From: a virus
Length of the DNA stretch: 41,738 nucleotides
Virus record (IMG/VR): IMGVR_UViG_3300020370_000011
Span: 1-41,738 of that record
Reading direction: 5' to 3' (one strand)
Positions 24,224 to 32,453 of the stretch are shown here, piece after piece. Every line of letters starts with the position of its first letter. Position 1 is the first letter of the stretch. The notes beneath the pieces were generated by a model. It was not told where the DNA came from. It made no database searches and worked only from the letters and a program-made list of their open reading frames with translations. The translations under genes were made by a program, and so were the position numbers.

Positions 24224-24829
24224 TTACGTTGTATTTTGTTTTATTTTGTCTCGTAATAATTTACGAAACTTTTTCTTATCCACCTCCAAGAATGGAGAAT
24301 ACTTCAGAACTTTACTTTTATATCGAGGCCAGACAATTTTTTCTCTTATCTGTTTGTCCCAATCAGAAATAAAATTCGTCAACAAATTCAGTATAGAGAA
24401 CGTTTCTATACTGATGTATTTAGCAATTGCCAACTTTAGCAACATAGGATGCTCATTGCCAACTACTTTAAACCAGTTTTCAAACTCATCTTTTTCAAGT
24501 AGCTTTTCAATGTCTTCATTAAAAAAATAAGTCAATGCTTGTATTCTTTTTTGCCAATCTTTATATCTCAATTCGGCTTGTGGGTCGAGAGCTTCTCCAA
24601 TCCACAAGTTTTCATCGTCAATGAAATTAGCAACAAAAAATTTTGCAATTTCTTCATCTTTATAATTTTTAGACAATCTTACAAAAAAGAACTGGTCATT
24701 TCTTTTTTTGAAAGTTTCATACGAAACTTTCCTATTTCGACCTTTGAAGTAATCAAACTTCTCAGTACGAAAATGTGTTTTGATTGCCACATATTCTTTG
24801 TAACAATCGAAAGGTTCCATTTTTATCAT
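24224..24829 (-). CDS. 59: Helicase loader gp59
   Basis: A 201-residue protein (T4 gp59: 217). It loads the gp41 helicase onto gp32-coated forks. KRNDQFFFVRLSKNYKDEEI and AKFFVANFIDDENLWIGEAL correspond to KRRDKYFFQKLSEKYKLKEL and ALIFISNLVANQDAWIGDIS in T4 gp59; the C-terminal half carries FSILNLLTNFISDWDKQIRE and VWPRYKSKVLKY, matching the T4 FETFILLDSF and LVWNNYSIKLKAY blocks. The start overlaps the gp33 stop as ATGA, so gp33 and gp59 are probably coupled. A 24-nt gap leads to gp32, the partner it binds. Confidence 0.95.
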   Translation of the reverse strand: MIKMEPFDCYKEYVAIKTHFRTEKFDYFKGRNRKVSYETFKKRNDQFFFVRLSKNYKDEEIAKFFVANFIDDENLWIGEALDPQAELRYKDWQKRIQALTYFFNEDIEKLLEKDEFENWFKVVGNEHPMLLKLAIAKYISIETFSILNLLTNFISDWDKQIREKIVWPRYKSKVLKYSPFLEVDKKKFRKLLRDKIKQNTT

Positions 24830-25089
24830 ATACCAGGTATTGTAGCAGTTTTTGGGAGAAAATGCAAGTTGATAGCCTCTTCTCTTACTTTCTGTTTTAA
24901 AACTCCTTGTACTAATTTACCTGCCGTTTCTGGTTCCATTTTTGTTTCTTGACAATAATAGCTTATAGCATCTAAATATGTCATTCTTTTATTCATTACG
25001 ATATCTTCGATAATTTCTGTAAAATCTTGAGGTTTTATTGTTTTTAACAAAAACTCTCCTTTAATTAATTGTATCAAATAATCATTCAT
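24826..25089 (-). CDS. 33: Late-promoter coactivator gp33
   Basis: An 87-residue protein from ATG 25087-25089 (T4 gp33: 112). Gp33 bridges RNA polymerase and the sliding clamp to activate late transcription. IVMNKRMTYLDAISYYCQET parallels MVEEFGMSYLEATTAFLEEN in T4, and the C-terminus ends in a hydrophobic tail (NLHFLPKTATIPGI). Position before gp59 and gp32 supports the call. Two starts are plausible. The ATG overlaps the upstream stop by 8 nt. Alternatively TTG 25048-25050 follows AAAGGAGAG, itself just downstream of a consensus-like promoter, and would give 74 residues. The promoter-derived transcript could only use the TTG. Confidence 0.85.
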   Translation of the reverse strand: MNDYLIQLIKGEFLLKTIKPQDFTEIIEDIVMNKRMTYLDAISYYCQETKMEPETAGKLVQGVLKQKVREEAINLHFLPKTATIPGI

Positions 25090-25096
25090 TTGTCAA
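25068..25096 (-). promoter_or_regulatory. Sigma-70-type promoter at the gp33 start
   Basis: On the minus strand TTGACA (25091-25096) is followed after exactly 17 bp by TACAAT (25068-25073). A start about 7 nt downstream would put the transcript 5' end right at AAAGGAGAG, the ribosome site for a TTG start of gp33. It overlaps the end of the 1129-aa enzyme gene and would let gp33-gp59-gp32 be transcribed apart from the glycosylation genes. Confidence 0.65.
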
Positions 25097-28000
25097 TTCT
25101 TGTATCACGTTATCCACTGCATCACAAACCGATTCCACCGAAATGTTTTTTGTACATTCAAACATTCTATCAGTTCCTTCATGGTCAGGACACCATGTCC
25201 AATTTGATGGGTCAAGTTTCACACGATTATAACAACCATGACACACATCAGTATTAATAATTCTTGTGCATTTATTTTGAAATTCGGAAAAAGGTTGACT
25301 AAATCCTGAAATAAGTATTACCTCTTTATTTAGAGCCCAAGAAATCCAGGATAATCCTGAACCTATTCCGATAAAAAATTCAGAACCTGCAATCGTTGCA
25401 ATTGTCTGGTCTAATGTTCTTTCATTTCTTTTGATAGCATTTGAAGGATTTGAATTCATATGAGGTTCTTTTCCAAAATGCTCATGTTTATCGACAAAAA
25501 CAACACCATAACCTTTGCTTTTTATATAATCAGTAAGTTTTTCCCAACCGCCAGGATTGTTCCAATATTTGGCCTGGGCAGTTGATTGCATCCCAATAGC
25601 AACATATGGAGTTTTTAATTCAGTTTCTTTTTCCTTTACAGTTATTTTAGTAGGTACTTCTTTCATACCTTCAACACCCAAAATACTAGCACACACATTT
25701 TGTAATGATGTATTTTTACAATCAATGGGATTAAATTGGCCTTCTTCCAACCAAGGTATTCTATACTGTATTTCGAAATCATCAAAACCTGTATTCGGCT
25801 CGATGAATTTTATATCAAGGTACTCTTTTTCAAATAAATCATTAAAAAACGTAGCACATGTCACATGTTTTACATTATATGTTTTTCTAAATTCATCTAC
25901 GGCCGAAACCCACGCAACATTATCACCGATAGATTTAGAATCAAAATAAACATGTGTTTTTCTACTCGTTATTTCTTCTGTCAAATCATATTCAAAAATT
26001 ATTTCACCATTCTCTATGCGTTCCACATATATTAGCCAAGGAATAAAATATTTTTCAGATACGGCCGCCCAATGATTGTTTCTAAGTTGTGTAGAAAATT
26101 TTATTTCTCCTGTGTTTTTATTTTTAAATACTACGTTATATTCTTCACCGTCTTGACATATTAATGTTGCTATAGGATTACCTTCTTTCAAATTTATTTC
26201 CAAACAAACATCTATCTTTTGCTCATAATGTTCTGGTTGCTCAGTCTTTTCAACAACATTTTCATACGTGTCTTCCAACCTATCTTTCATAGTGACAGGC
26301 ACATTATTTCTCAATGAAACAAATTCATCATATAAACGCTTGTTAATCTCATAACATTTATCCCAAGTTTTATCTAAAGTAAAATCATTTGCAATGCCGC
26401 TAATAAGTTCATATGAATTATCTTTTAAAATTTTTCTAATATTTTCAATGATAGAATTTTTAGTTTTTTCGATAGATAATAAACCAGGTATTGATTTTTC
26501 ACCAGTTACAGACAAACATACCATGCCTGTTGACATAGCATTTAATGTATCAGAAGTTAAATAATTATCATTTAAGTTTATGAAAAAATGATTTTCATTA
26601 TATAAATCATTTAATTGATTATCGGTTACTTCTCTTAAATGAGAGACCGTATCATGTTCAGTATCAAAATTACCTAGTATTTCAATCAAAGATTTGTATT
26701 GACTAGAATTTTCATCTGCTTCTGGAGTCACAATTATGACCGGTAAATGCATCTCTCTCGCCACTAATAAGGATAAATGGGCCGATGATTTAGACAGGTT
26801 CCTCTCGACACATATTAATTTTGGAGTATTAGGGAATCTAAAAACAGTATTTCTTTCAGATTTGTTATAGTAAACTTCTTTATATGTTCCGATACTCAAA
26901 TGATGAAAATCGTTTTTGGTGTTGTCAGTTCTTTTGCTCGATACATTTAATAAAGATTTAGATAATAAATCTTCATGCAATTCATCATGTTCATGAACAA
27001 AATTCATAAAAGGTATATACATTTGTTGAAGTTTATCATTTAAAAAAGAATCGTGATTTATAATTACATCATATTTTTCTAAATCTGTTTGAGTAATGTC
27101 GTAATATTTCTTTAAAATGACATCATTGCCAGCCCTTGATTCTGCCATCATCAATTCTTCTATTATTTTATTTTTAGAATTATTAGTATTTTCTGGTTCT
27201 ACGTGTAAAAAATTATAATTATTCTTTATTTCTTTTGGTTTTATATTATCAGTCTTTGTCTCTATTTGATGTTCTATCACATTCTCGACATTAACCGTTT
27301 TATCGAAAGAGGCAAAAAATCTATTTTTTTGAATATTGAAAAAATGATGATATCCTTCGGCAGTTAACATTTGGCATAATGTTTGTAAATAATCTTTATT
27401 CGTTTTATTATTGTGCATTAAATGTGTATTACTGCAAAAAACTGTTACATTTGATGTATTTTTAATTTTAGAAATTAATTTCATTATATCTTCAGGTTCA
27501 TTCTGTATATCCATATTTAAAATATAATATTCGGAACCAGAATATTTATCAAAGTGTAATGTATGCTCATGAAATAAAATTTTAGATTTTACTTTTTGTT
27601 CATCTGATAGATTAAAGTTTAAAAAAGAAATATTTTTATTTTCAGTTTCATAATTTAATTTATTAGTATAAACAGATTCAGCCAATTCAAATATATCATC
27701 AAAATATTTTATATTTCTAGGCCGCTCTAATATCAAATTTTTTCTTCGTTCTCTGGCGTCTTCTATTAATTTTACTTCACCTCTAATGTTCCATTTAGTG
27801 AATTGTTCACTACCTACTCTTCTACGAATAAGATAAGTAGTTCTAGGTATAGTCATCCATTTTCCATACTCTTCTGCCACTAAACACCATTGACCATCAT
27901 TTGAAGAACAGGCCTCTCCATCTTCATGAACTGGAAATTTTAATCGAGAGTCATTTTTTATCACACGTAAACAACCAAATATATCTGTTCTGAATGGTGT

Positions 28001-28471
28001 TAATTTTTCAAATCCTTCCAAAAAAGAATCGTTATCAGTTGAAATATAAACATTTTCTACAAAATTATTGATAAATTCATCTTTATTCTTCGGCAAATTA
28101 TCAGAAAATTTATTAGCATAAAAGTGTAAAAAATATAAATCTGGAAATTTACCAAAATAATAATTTATATGTTTCAAAGTATTTGGTAATATTCTATCAT
28201 CAGAATCTAAATGAGCAAAAACATCTCCAGTTGCGGCAATTTGTGGATTCCACCAATATTGTTTTTTAAACTCCGCTTTCAAACTTCTAATTCTACCATC
28301 TCTTTTTACAACTTCAGAAATAATTTCTTGCGTATTATCTTCAGAAAAATCATCTATTAATATCCATTCCCAATTTTTATAATTTTGTGATAATATAGAA
28401 TCACAAGTCTCATGTAAATACGGACCGCAATTATAACATGATGTTACAATAGATATTTTAATTTCACTCAT
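25082..28471 (-). CDS. Three-domain glycosyltransferase: GT2 + GT-B-like + TibC/Aah-type autotransporter heptosyltransferase
   Basis: A 1129-residue fusion. Residues 1-250 are a GT2 domain (SIVTSCYNCGPYLHETCDSI; DDFSEDNT 40-47; DSDD 89-92). The middle, about 300-720, looks like a degenerate GT-B glycosyltransferase (PKLICVERNLSKSSAHLSLL; MSTGMVCLSV). Residues about 755-845 form a beta-sandwich (FKNKNTGEIKFSTQLRNNHW), and 845-1129 match autotransporter O-heptosyltransferases: YFDSKSIGDNVAWVSAVDEF, QSTAQAKYWNNPGGW (962-976), GIGSGLSWISWALNK and the four-cysteine iron finger C1077-H-G-C1080, C1094, C1106. Family enzymes move ADP-heptose to Ser of bacterial autotransporters. Here the acceptor is unknown; a phage virion protein or a host surface protein are candidates. 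It follows the 889-aa enzyme by 1 nt and overlaps gp33 by 8 nt. Confidence 0.85.
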   Translation of the reverse strand: MSEIKISIVTSCYNCGPYLHETCDSILSQNYKNWEWILIDDFSEDNTQEIISEVVKRDGRIRSLKAEFKKQYWWNPQIAATGDVFAHLDSDDRILPNTLKHINYYFGKFPDLYFLHFYANKFSDNLPKNKDEFINNFVENVYISTDNDSFLEGFEKLTPFRTDIFGCLRVIKNDSRLKFPVHEDGEACSSNDGQWCLVAEEYGKWMTIPRTTYLIRRRVGSEQFTKWNIRGEVKLIEDARERRKNLILERPRNIKYFDDIFELAESVYTNKLNYETENKNISFLNFNLSDEQKVKSKILFHEHTLHFDKYSGSEYYILNMDIQNEPEDIMKLISKIKNTSNVTVFCSNTHLMHNNKTNKDYLQTLCQMLTAEGYHHFFNIQKNRFFASFDKTVNVENVIEHQIETKTDNIKPKEIKNNYNFLHVEPENTNNSKNKIIEELMMAESRAGNDVILKKYYDITQTDLEKYDVIINHDSFLNDKLQQMYIPFMNFVHEHDELHEDLLSKSLLNVSSKRTDNTKNDFHHLSIGTYKEVYYNKSERNTVFRFPNTPKLICVERNLSKSSAHLSLLVAREMHLPVIIVTPEADENSSQYKSLIEILGNFDTEHDTVSHLREVTDNQLNDLYNENHFFINLNDNYLTSDTLNAMSTGMVCLSVTGEKSIPGLLSIEKTKNSIIENIRKILKDNSYELISGIANDFTLDKTWDKCYEINKRLYDEFVSLRNNVPVTMKDRLEDTYENVVEKTEQPEHYEQKIDVCLEINLKEGNPIATLICQDGEEYNVVFKNKNTGEIKFSTQLRNNHWAAVSEKYFIPWLIYVERIENGEIIFEYDLTEEITSRKTHVYFDSKSIGDNVAWVSAVDEFRKTYNVKHVTCATFFNDLFEKEYLDIKFIEPNTGFDDFEIQYRIPWLEEGQFNPIDCKNTSLQNVCASILGVEGMKEVPTKITVKEKETELKTPYVAIGMQSTAQAKYWNNPGGWEKLTDYIKSKGYGVVFVDKHEHFGKEPHMNSNPSNAIKRNERTLDQTIATIAGSEFFIGIGSGLSWISWALNKEVILISGFSQPFSEFQNKCTRIINTDVCHGCYNRVKLDPSNWTWCPDHEGTDRMFECTKNISVESVCDAVDNVIQELTNE

Positions 28472-28472
28472 A

Positions 28473-31142
28473 TCAAAGACTTTCTTTTAATTGTTTTATT
28501 TTTTCTTCCGATAATCCAGTTGTACCGTCTTTATAATTTTTATCCAAATAAGAATCACCTGAACATTGAATAGATAACGGTTCTTTCAATATGCAACCAT
28601 GACCGTGCCACATAACATTGTTGTTTAACCATAAATCAAAAGTATCCCATCCTGTATTATTCAATTGTTGCACGAAAAAATCTTTTTCATATGTAGGAAT
28701 CATATAAAAATGTGCTTCGGACATTCTGTTTGTTGTTCCTAGATAATCATTAAATTCTGTATGAGGTTGACCAAGAATTCTTTTCGCCATATTCATTATT
28801 TTCATATTATTATACCTCATATCATCAAATCTGTCTAGTATTATTTTATAAACTTTTTCATAAGATTCAATTAATATGGCATCACATTCACAAAAAATAA
28901 TACCATCATATTCATCACTTAAATGTTCTTCTATTGCAGTTTTATGAGCAAGAAAATTACCATAATGAGCTGGAGACAATTTATATTCGCCAGGCTCTAT
29001 TTGTACCACATCTGGTCTAGCACAGGTTTCAATAGGAGGTAACTCGGTATAAAGTTCATTTATCATTTGAACATATTCAAAACCTGAATATTCAGAAAAT
29101 TCTTTCAATTGCCTGATAGATTCTTTTTCACGAACTCCTTCAACATCAACTAACATATGTACCATTTTTATTTTTGGAATTCTTTTAGCAAAAAGATTTC
29201 CACACTCTCCATTTAATATTTTTTGCTCATAATCAACATCAAATTCACATTCTTTAAGCCTATTAATCAATCCCAATGACCTCGTTTTTCTAGAGGCTAA
29301 ATCATTATTTTCATGAAAATCGTGAACTTCCATTACAATTTTTCTAACTTTACGTTTTAAAAAATCATCACTAATTGTAGGCAATATATCCCACTCAGAA
29401 CCCTCACAATCTAATTTCAGAATATCAATTCTATCAACAGAATAATTTTTAATAAAAGAATTGAAATCTATTGTTTTAACATTTTCTCTAACCTTTATGC
29501 CCATATTAACATCATTAGATTCATCTGTGTTATAACTCTCATAAAAAGAGTGAACCGCACTAGAGCCAACATGAATGAATTCTTTTTCTCCATTTTTATC
29601 TGACAACGCCATGTTTATTTTTGTTACATTATCATATTTTTTTAAATTTTTACACAATATATTAAATGTTTTCTTAGAAGGCTCCAAAGTATATACATGA
29701 GAAACATTATTTTTTAAACAATATACATCAAAAAAACCATAATGACCTCCTACATCAACTACAATATCGCCTTCTTTCACATCTATATTTTTATAAACTT
29801 GATGAAGAAATATTTCGTACATTGTAAACCAAGCGGAAGGGTCATCTTTTATACCATGTATATCTTTTAAACCTAAATCATTTTCAAAATCACATTCTTT
29901 TTCAAAAATAACATTGTGCCTTGTCAATAGATTTTCTTCTGATAAATTAGAAAAATATTTGTAATCTATATCATAAATTTTTATAGATAACCCACTTAAA
30001 AATTTCTTTCTAGAATTTAATACTACCCACCAAGAATTAGCAGAAATTTTTGTTCTATAAATCAATTGTTCTGTTTTTAAATCATAAACACATAACATTT
30101 TATTTTTCAATAAATCAAAAAATTTTGTACAATTTAAATTTAATTTTATACTATCTTGATTAGAGTCATATTCTAAATCAATTTTATAAAAATTATCTTG
30201 CAAATCCAATTCATTTAATATTTTTAATGCATTTATATTCAAATCTTCCGACAGATAAGTAACTTTTTCATCAAATTTATCGAGATAACTATCGGTATGA
30301 TGAATCAATGTTTTCATTTTATGCGATAATGCTTCTTTTATCGATAAGGGATTAGTTTCCTTGTCGCCAGAATGACCCCTTGAAGGAAATAAAAATAAAT
30401 CCATTGCCGAATAAAAATTACTAACATCGGACCTTTCTCCCCAAATAACACAATTTTCTGGCTTATTGTTAACAAGAGGTTCCCAATACAGTTTAAAATT
30501 TGGTGCAGTATTTCCTATAAAATGAAATTTGATTGGAAAATCTTTTAAGATTTTAGCATATTCAAATATTTCTGCTTGATTTTTTCTTGGCGTAAATAGC
30601 CCGACATGAACAACGTGTTTAAAATTATTATCCAGTTTTAAAGCACTAAATGATTTAGATTTATTAATTTCAGGTTTTTCGATTGGATATTCAATCACAC
30701 ATGATGGTATATTTAATTCTTTGAAATTTATAAGTTGATTGTCGCTACAGAACAAAAATTTATCTGGAAAAAACTTTTTATCGCTATGATGAAAAGATGA
30801 ATCATGTGACGTTTCAAAAATTTTGTAACTTCTATCATTAGAATAAACTTTTTTTGCCAAATGGTCATGCATAAAAAATTCTGGCATTTCAACAAAATGA
30901 ATGATATCAGGATTCCATAAATTAATATAGGTTATAAGTTCATTTTTGTCATCATATAAAGTTTTGTGTTTATCGCCTAATATTTTGATTATTTTATTTT
31001 TTTGAACTCTATAATGCCCGTGGTCGCTGTATTCGATGACATATATATCATATACAGAAGATAAAAATTCTATTTTTTTTAGTAAATATTGGGGAGCCCC
31101 ACCTGTGGATAAATGTGGAGTAATATATAATAATTTCTTCAT
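28473..31142 (-). CDS. Fusion enzyme: GT4 glycosyltransferase + FkbM methyltransferase + GT-A domain
   Basis: An 889-residue fusion. Residues 1-310 are a GT4 (GT-B) domain: LLYITPHLSTGGAPQYL at the start, VVHVGLFTPRKNQAEIF (177-193) and the C-terminal site DLFLFPSRGHSGD with NPLSIKEALSHKMK (248-277). Residues 335-420 are a beta domain resembling the one before the heptosyltransferase of the next gene (ISANSWWVVLNSRKKFLSG). Residues 435-645 are an FkbM-type SAM methyltransferase (VDVGGHYGFFD 462-472, LEPSKKTFNIL, ILKLDCEGSEWDIL 574-587). Residues 655-889 look like a GT-A enzyme with the metal motif CECDAIL (751-757). It probably builds and O-methylates a glycan. First gene after a consensus promoter; there is no clear Shine-Dalgarno. 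Confidence 0.85.
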   Translation of the reverse strand: MKKLLYITPHLSTGGAPQYLLKKIEFLSSVYDIYVIEYSDHGHYRVQKNKIIKILGDKHKTLYDDKNELITYINLWNPDIIHFVEMPEFFMHDHLAKKVYSNDRSYKIFETSHDSSFHHSDKKFFPDKFLFCSDNQLINFKELNIPSCVIEYPIEKPEINKSKSFSALKLDNNFKHVVHVGLFTPRKNQAEIFEYAKILKDFPIKFHFIGNTAPNFKLYWEPLVNNKPENCVIWGERSDVSNFYSAMDLFLFPSRGHSGDKETNPLSIKEALSHKMKTLIHHTDSYLDKFDEKVTYLSEDLNINALKILNELDLQDNFYKIDLEYDSNQDSIKLNLNCTKFFDLLKNKMLCVYDLKTEQLIYRTKISANSWWVVLNSRKKFLSGLSIKIYDIDYKYFSNLSEENLLTRHNVIFEKECDFENDLGLKDIHGIKDDPSAWFTMYEIFLHQVYKNIDVKEGDIVVDVGGHYGFFDVYCLKNNVSHVYTLEPSKKTFNILCKNLKKYDNVTKINMALSDKNGEKEFIHVGSSAVHSFYESYNTDESNDVNMGIKVRENVKTIDFNSFIKNYSVDRIDILKLDCEGSEWDILPTISDDFLKRKVRKIVMEVHDFHENNDLASRKTRSLGLINRLKECEFDVDYEQKILNGECGNLFAKRIPKIKMVHMLVDVEGVREKESIRQLKEFSEYSGFEYVQMINELYTELPPIETCARPDVVQIEPGEYKLSPAHYGNFLAHKTAIEEHLSDEYDGIIFCECDAILIESYEKVYKIILDRFDDMRYNNMKIMNMAKRILGQPHTEFNDYLGTTNRMSEAHFYMIPTYEKDFFVQQLNNTGWDTFDLWLNNNVMWHGHGCILKEPLSIQCSGDSYLDKNYKDGTTGLSEEKIKQLKESL

Positions 31143-31226
31143 AAAATATAGTTATTTCAAGTTCATAAATAATACAGTAATATTTAGTATATCACTTTAA
31201 ACCCTTTTTGTCAATGTGGATTAATA
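31143..31226. other. Divergent intergenic region
   Basis: These 84 bp separate the minus-strand enzyme operon from the plus-strand 31227 operon. They contain the minus-strand sigma-70-like promoter described separately, and on the plus strand CATAAATA at 31164-31171, one mismatch from the T4 late consensus but 55 nt from the next ATG. There is no hairpin or coding frame of note. Confidence 0.6.
31186..31214 (-). promoter_or_regulatory. Consensus sigma-70-type promoter for the glycosylation/replication operon
   Basis: The minus strand has TTGACA (31209-31214), exactly 17 bp, then TATACT (31186-31191). Transcription would begin near 31179, about 36 nt before the ATG of the 889-aa enzyme. This is the best host-type promoter in the window and suggests early transcription of both fusion enzymes, with read-through into gp33-gp59-gp32. 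Confidence 0.75.
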
Positions 31227-32453
31227 ATGCCTGCACAAGCTTTTTATAAAGGTTCTTTTTTCAATTCTCCTATATTTTATGATAGAGTGTTAAATGGGTT
31301 AAAAAAAGTAGATGATATCGCATTGGAAAGAATAAGTTTTTTAATTCGTTATCTATATTCCCAAGAAATAAAAAGATATCATTACTATGAAAAATATCCT
31401 AACTTGATACCTTCGGGCAAAACTTTAGCCGATTATATTGTATCCGGTGCCTTATCGGCCACTAAAACCGCAGGAGATGGAAAAATAAATATAGGTTTTG
31501 TAACCGATTCCGTTAGAGACTTTGGAATATCGGTTTCTCCTGATAACGACAATTTGGCACCTCCTCCTGGTGCTGACATATCAAGAATACCATTTCCTGG
31601 GTTAGTTTTTTCAACGACAAATACAAATTTATATCAATACTCTGTTATACCGTCTCAAATACTAAAAAGTAACTTAAATTCTAGTAGTTATTTCGTATAC
31701 GATGATAGTTATTTTAGTGGCTCTTTAAGAATTTCTGGAGGTAGAAGAGAGCAAGATTTAACCCATACTATAGTTTTCGATTCAATAAATCAATTAGATA
31801 AAGGTGATGGTTTAGGCTCCTATTTTATAGCATCTTCAAATGACCTAGACCCTAATACGGGTCAACCATCCACTGCAGGTGACCCAGGTACCTGGTTCGA
31901 CTGTGGAAGTTTTTTTCAAGATACCCTTTTTGACCCACAAAATTCTCTTGTGTATCCAACTAATAGTTTTCAACAGGTATCAATTGATTATAATTTATGG
32001 GTAAAAACAGATTTAGACAATGTTACTTTCTCTTTTCCTAGTAGCATAAAAGGGTTTTTAAACCACGATTCGAATTTAGATAATGCAGGAGCATTGCAAG
32101 AGTTTTATCCTGATTTTTCGATATCTGAAGTTTATTTCAATAATTCATCAGGCGCTGATACTCTTCATCTAGCCCCTTCTCTTTATAAAGATGTTTTACT
32201 ACCAATATTTCGTAGATACTATCCAATATATACTTTAGGCACAACAGACCCAGGAGTGCGTAATAGAAAAGGTAGGATTTTTGACAATTACTATGAAAAA
32301 TCTGAATCTATGGTCGTGTTAAATAATAGCGTGTATACAAAAATAGCGGAACCAAAATTTCAAGACGAATTAGGAAATTTTTATGGGTCAAATCAAAATT
32401 ATCTTAGAATTAAAAATACATATTTTTTAAAAACGGATATACTTTTTACATGA
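31227..32453 (+). CDS. Unrecognised protein, possible virion component (408 aa)
   Basis: A 408-residue protein with a helical N-terminus (ALERISFLIRYLYSQEIKRY) followed by a long Ser/Asn/Asp-rich, probably beta-structured body (SNLNSSSYFVYDDSYFSGSL). Near residue 325 it has LPIFRRYYPIYTLGTTDPG, which echoes a segment of the next protein (KIFLRRYPVYDFTNSQNPG), so the two may be distant paralogues. No signal peptide, membrane segment or catalytic motif is seen. The next gene overlaps by ATGA. Composition is like other structural proteins here. No strong ribosome site is visible before the ATG. I cannot assign a function. Confidence 0.7.
   Translation: MPAQAFYKGSFFNSPIFYDRVLNGLKKVDDIALERISFLIRYLYSQEIKRYHYYEKYPNLIPSGKTLADYIVSGALSATKTAGDGKINIGFVTDSVRDFGISVSPDNDNLAPPPGADISRIPFPGLVFSTTNTNLYQYSVIPSQILKSNLNSSSYFVYDDSYFSGSLRISGGRREQDLTHTIVFDSINQLDKGDGLGSYFIASSNDLDPNTGQPSTAGDPGTWFDCGSFFQDTLFDPQNSLVYPTNSFQQVSIDYNLWVKTDLDNVTFSFPSSIKGFLNHDSNLDNAGALQEFYPDFSISEVYFNNSSGADTLHLAPSLYKDVLLPIFRRYYPIYTLGTTDPGVRNRKGRIFDNYYEKSESMVVLNNSVYTKIAEPKFQDELGNFYGSNQNYLRIKNTYFLKTDILFT

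Noticed and set aside
24108-24530. Open frame on the plus strand opposite gp32/gp59
   Set aside because: Antisense to two well-conserved genes; hydrophobic low-complexity translation typical of shadows.
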